From assembly GCA_964514145.1 (NCBI GenBank), contig CAZEPM010000091.1:1-7662 (forward strand): a DNA stretch of 7,662 nucleotides. The letters are read 5' to 3'. Origin of the DNA: Phocaeicola_A sp964514145. Lineage in GTDB: Bacteria; Bacteroidota; Bacteroidia; Bacteroidales; Bacteroidaceae. Both the position numbers and the translations under genes were made by a program. The notes under the pieces were generated by a model, which had not been told where the DNA came from, ran no database searches, and worked only from the letters and a program-made list of their open reading frames with translations. Below are positions 6,932 through 7,662 of the stretch, piece by piece (position 1 is the first letter of the stretch; each line of letters starts with the position of its first letter).

Positions 6932-7492
6932 TTATACGGTCATGATTTCCTTGTCTTTGGCAAGGAGCTTTTCGTCGATTTGTTTGATGTATTTATCGTG
7001 TATCTTTTGCAATTTGGCCTCCGCGTTCTTCTGTTCGTCTTCAGCCATTCCCTCTTTAACGGCTTTTTTGAGTGCATCGATTGCGTCGCGACGGGCATTG
7101 CGCACACTCACTTTCGCCGTTTCTCCTTCTCCTTTGCATTGTTTCGACAGTTGCCGGCGGCGTTCCTCAGTCAGTGGCGGAATACCGATACGGATAATCT
7201 CGCCATTGTTCTCCGGCATGATGCCCAGATCAGAGTCGATAATGGCTTTTTCGATGATGCGAAACATGCTTTTGTCCCACGGCTTGATGGCGATACTGCG
7301 GGCATCGGGGGTCGTCACTGCGGCTACGTTGTTGATCGGTACCATGCTGCCATACGAATTTACGCGGATACCGTCCAGCAGACGGACATCAGATTTGCCT
7401 GCACGGATGTGTGCCAACGAGTCTTCCAGATACATGCTCGCCATCTCCATTTTTTCTTGTGCTTCTTCGAGAATTAGTTTAGCGTCAGCCAT
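6932..7492 (-). CDS. frr: ribosome recycling factor (RRF)
   Basis: RRF works with EF-G and GTP to split the post-termination ribosome into subunits in the cytoplasm. At 186 residues it matches the usual length of about 185. Domain I is the three-helix bundle (about 1-29 and 107-186) and domain II the small beta domain (about 30-106). Hallmarks are LAHIRAGK (26-33), SYGSMVPINNVAAV (46-59) with the Y-G hinge, the ENNGEIIRIGIPPLTEERR segment (94-112) and the conserved arginine cluster VRNARRDA (130-137) in the ribosome-contacting helix. The ATG at 7492 gives MADAK, a normal family start. A good promoter lies about 50 bases upstream, so frr can be transcribed independently of the preceding gene, perhaps with rsgA behind it. 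Confidence 0.98.
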   Translation of the reverse strand: MADAKLILEEAQEKMEMASMYLEDSLAHIRAGKSDVRLLDGIRVNSYGSMVPINNVAAVTTPDARSIAIKPWDKSMFRIIEKAIIDSDLGIMPENNGEIIRIGIPPLTEERRRQLSKQCKGEGETAKVSVRNARRDAIDALKKAVKEGMAEDEQKNAEAKLQKIHDKYIKQIDEKLLAKDKEIMTV

Positions 7493-7539
7493 GATAATGA
7501 TAGTTTATATGTGTTAGTAATATAGATTCTTCTGAAGAA

Positions 7540-7571
7540 CAAAAGTAATACAAACATCCTTTATCTGCAAA
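7540..7571 (-). promoter_or_regulatory. Bacteroidetes-type promoter of frr
   Basis: Read on the minus strand, TTTG at 7571-7568 is followed after 20 bases by TACTTTTG at 7547-7540. Both elements match the Bacteroidetes primary sigma consensus (TTTG at -33, TAnnTTTG at -7), and the spacing is in the usual range. Transcription would start near 7534, giving a leader of about 40 bases before the frr ATG. The leader contains TTCTTC-T-GAAGAA (7527-7539), which overlaps the predicted start site and is too short to call a functional element. Confidence 0.65.
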
Positions 7572-7600
7572 ATCTGCCTTTAAAAATTCTGCTCTTACGC

Positions 7601-7662
7601 TCAGCCCTGCGGTGCCGGTTGAAGGTCGGCAGACTGTTCCGTTTGTTCCAGCAGATTCCTCA
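7601..7662 (-). CDS. C-terminal end of an unidentified gene (cut by the window edge)
   Basis: A minus-strand frame enters from the right edge and ends in TGA at 7601-7603. The visible 19 residues, RNLLEQTEQSADLQPAPQG, form a polar Glu/Gln-rich tail ending in Pro and Gly, plausible as a disordered C-terminus. The GC-richer base composition of this stretch, and its abrupt change to AT-rich DNA right after the stop, support coding. The other two minus frames either start with a stop or run on across the AT-rich promoter region. pyrH often lies before frr in bacteria, but this tail does not resemble a typical UMP kinase end, so I give no name. Confidence 0.5.
   Translation of the reverse strand, partial: RNLLEQTEQSADLQPAPQG

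Noticed and set aside
6887..7517. Two long plus-strand open frames (191 and 196 codons) antisense to frr
   Set aside because: Both lie across a clear RRF gene, have no recognisable domains and show Ser/Arg- or Phe/Val-rich composition expected from the complement of the coding strand.
7527..7539. TTCTTC-T-GAAGAA inverted repeat in the frr leader
   Set aside because: Six-base arms with a one-base spacer cannot form a normal RNA hairpin, and nothing else supports an operator here.

Overview
The window reads as a chromosomal segment of a Bacteroidales bacterium (Bacteroides, Prevotella or a relative; genus not settled). The reasons are the Bacteroidetes-type sequences of RRF and RsgA, the lack of Shine-Dalgarno sites before the genes, and a promoter matching the Bacteroidetes consensus (TTTG, about 20 bases, TAnnTTTG) before frr. 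All confidently called genes lie on the minus strand, so transcription runs from high to low coordinates.

Right part (about 5874-7662): the last 19 codons of an unidentified gene, a 108-base intergenic stretch with a good promoter, then frr (ribosome recycling factor) and rsgA (GTPase of 30S subunit maturation). Both are translation and ribosome housekeeping genes. A 13-base imperfect inverted repeat lies between them and covers one candidate rsgA start codon. I favour a GTG start 63 bases further in.

Middle and left (291-5749): a compact three-gene operon for a complete tripartite RND efflux pump, in the order periplasmic adaptor, HAE1-type inner-membrane pump, TolC-like outer-membrane channel. 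The gaps are 12 bases and then an ATGA stop/start overlap. The adaptor carries the R-x3-L-x6-S hairpin-tip motif for contacting a TolC-type channel. The pump keeps the proton-relay residues in TM4, TM10 and TM11, and the channel keeps its two-fold internal repeat and a signal peptide. The system looks intact. No regulator is encoded beside it; the 124 bases before it hold a -7-like box and short repeats.

Left end (1-290): no confident gene. It holds a strong 15-bp hairpin followed by T6 in the plus direction, which suggests a convergent gene just off the left edge. Between the hairpin and the channel gene is a short stretch that may be the broken 3' end of a transposase gene. I found no CRISPR array, tRNA, rRNA, riboswitch or defence gene, and nothing that I would call an undescribed system. 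The remarkable points are small-scale ones at the gene borders.
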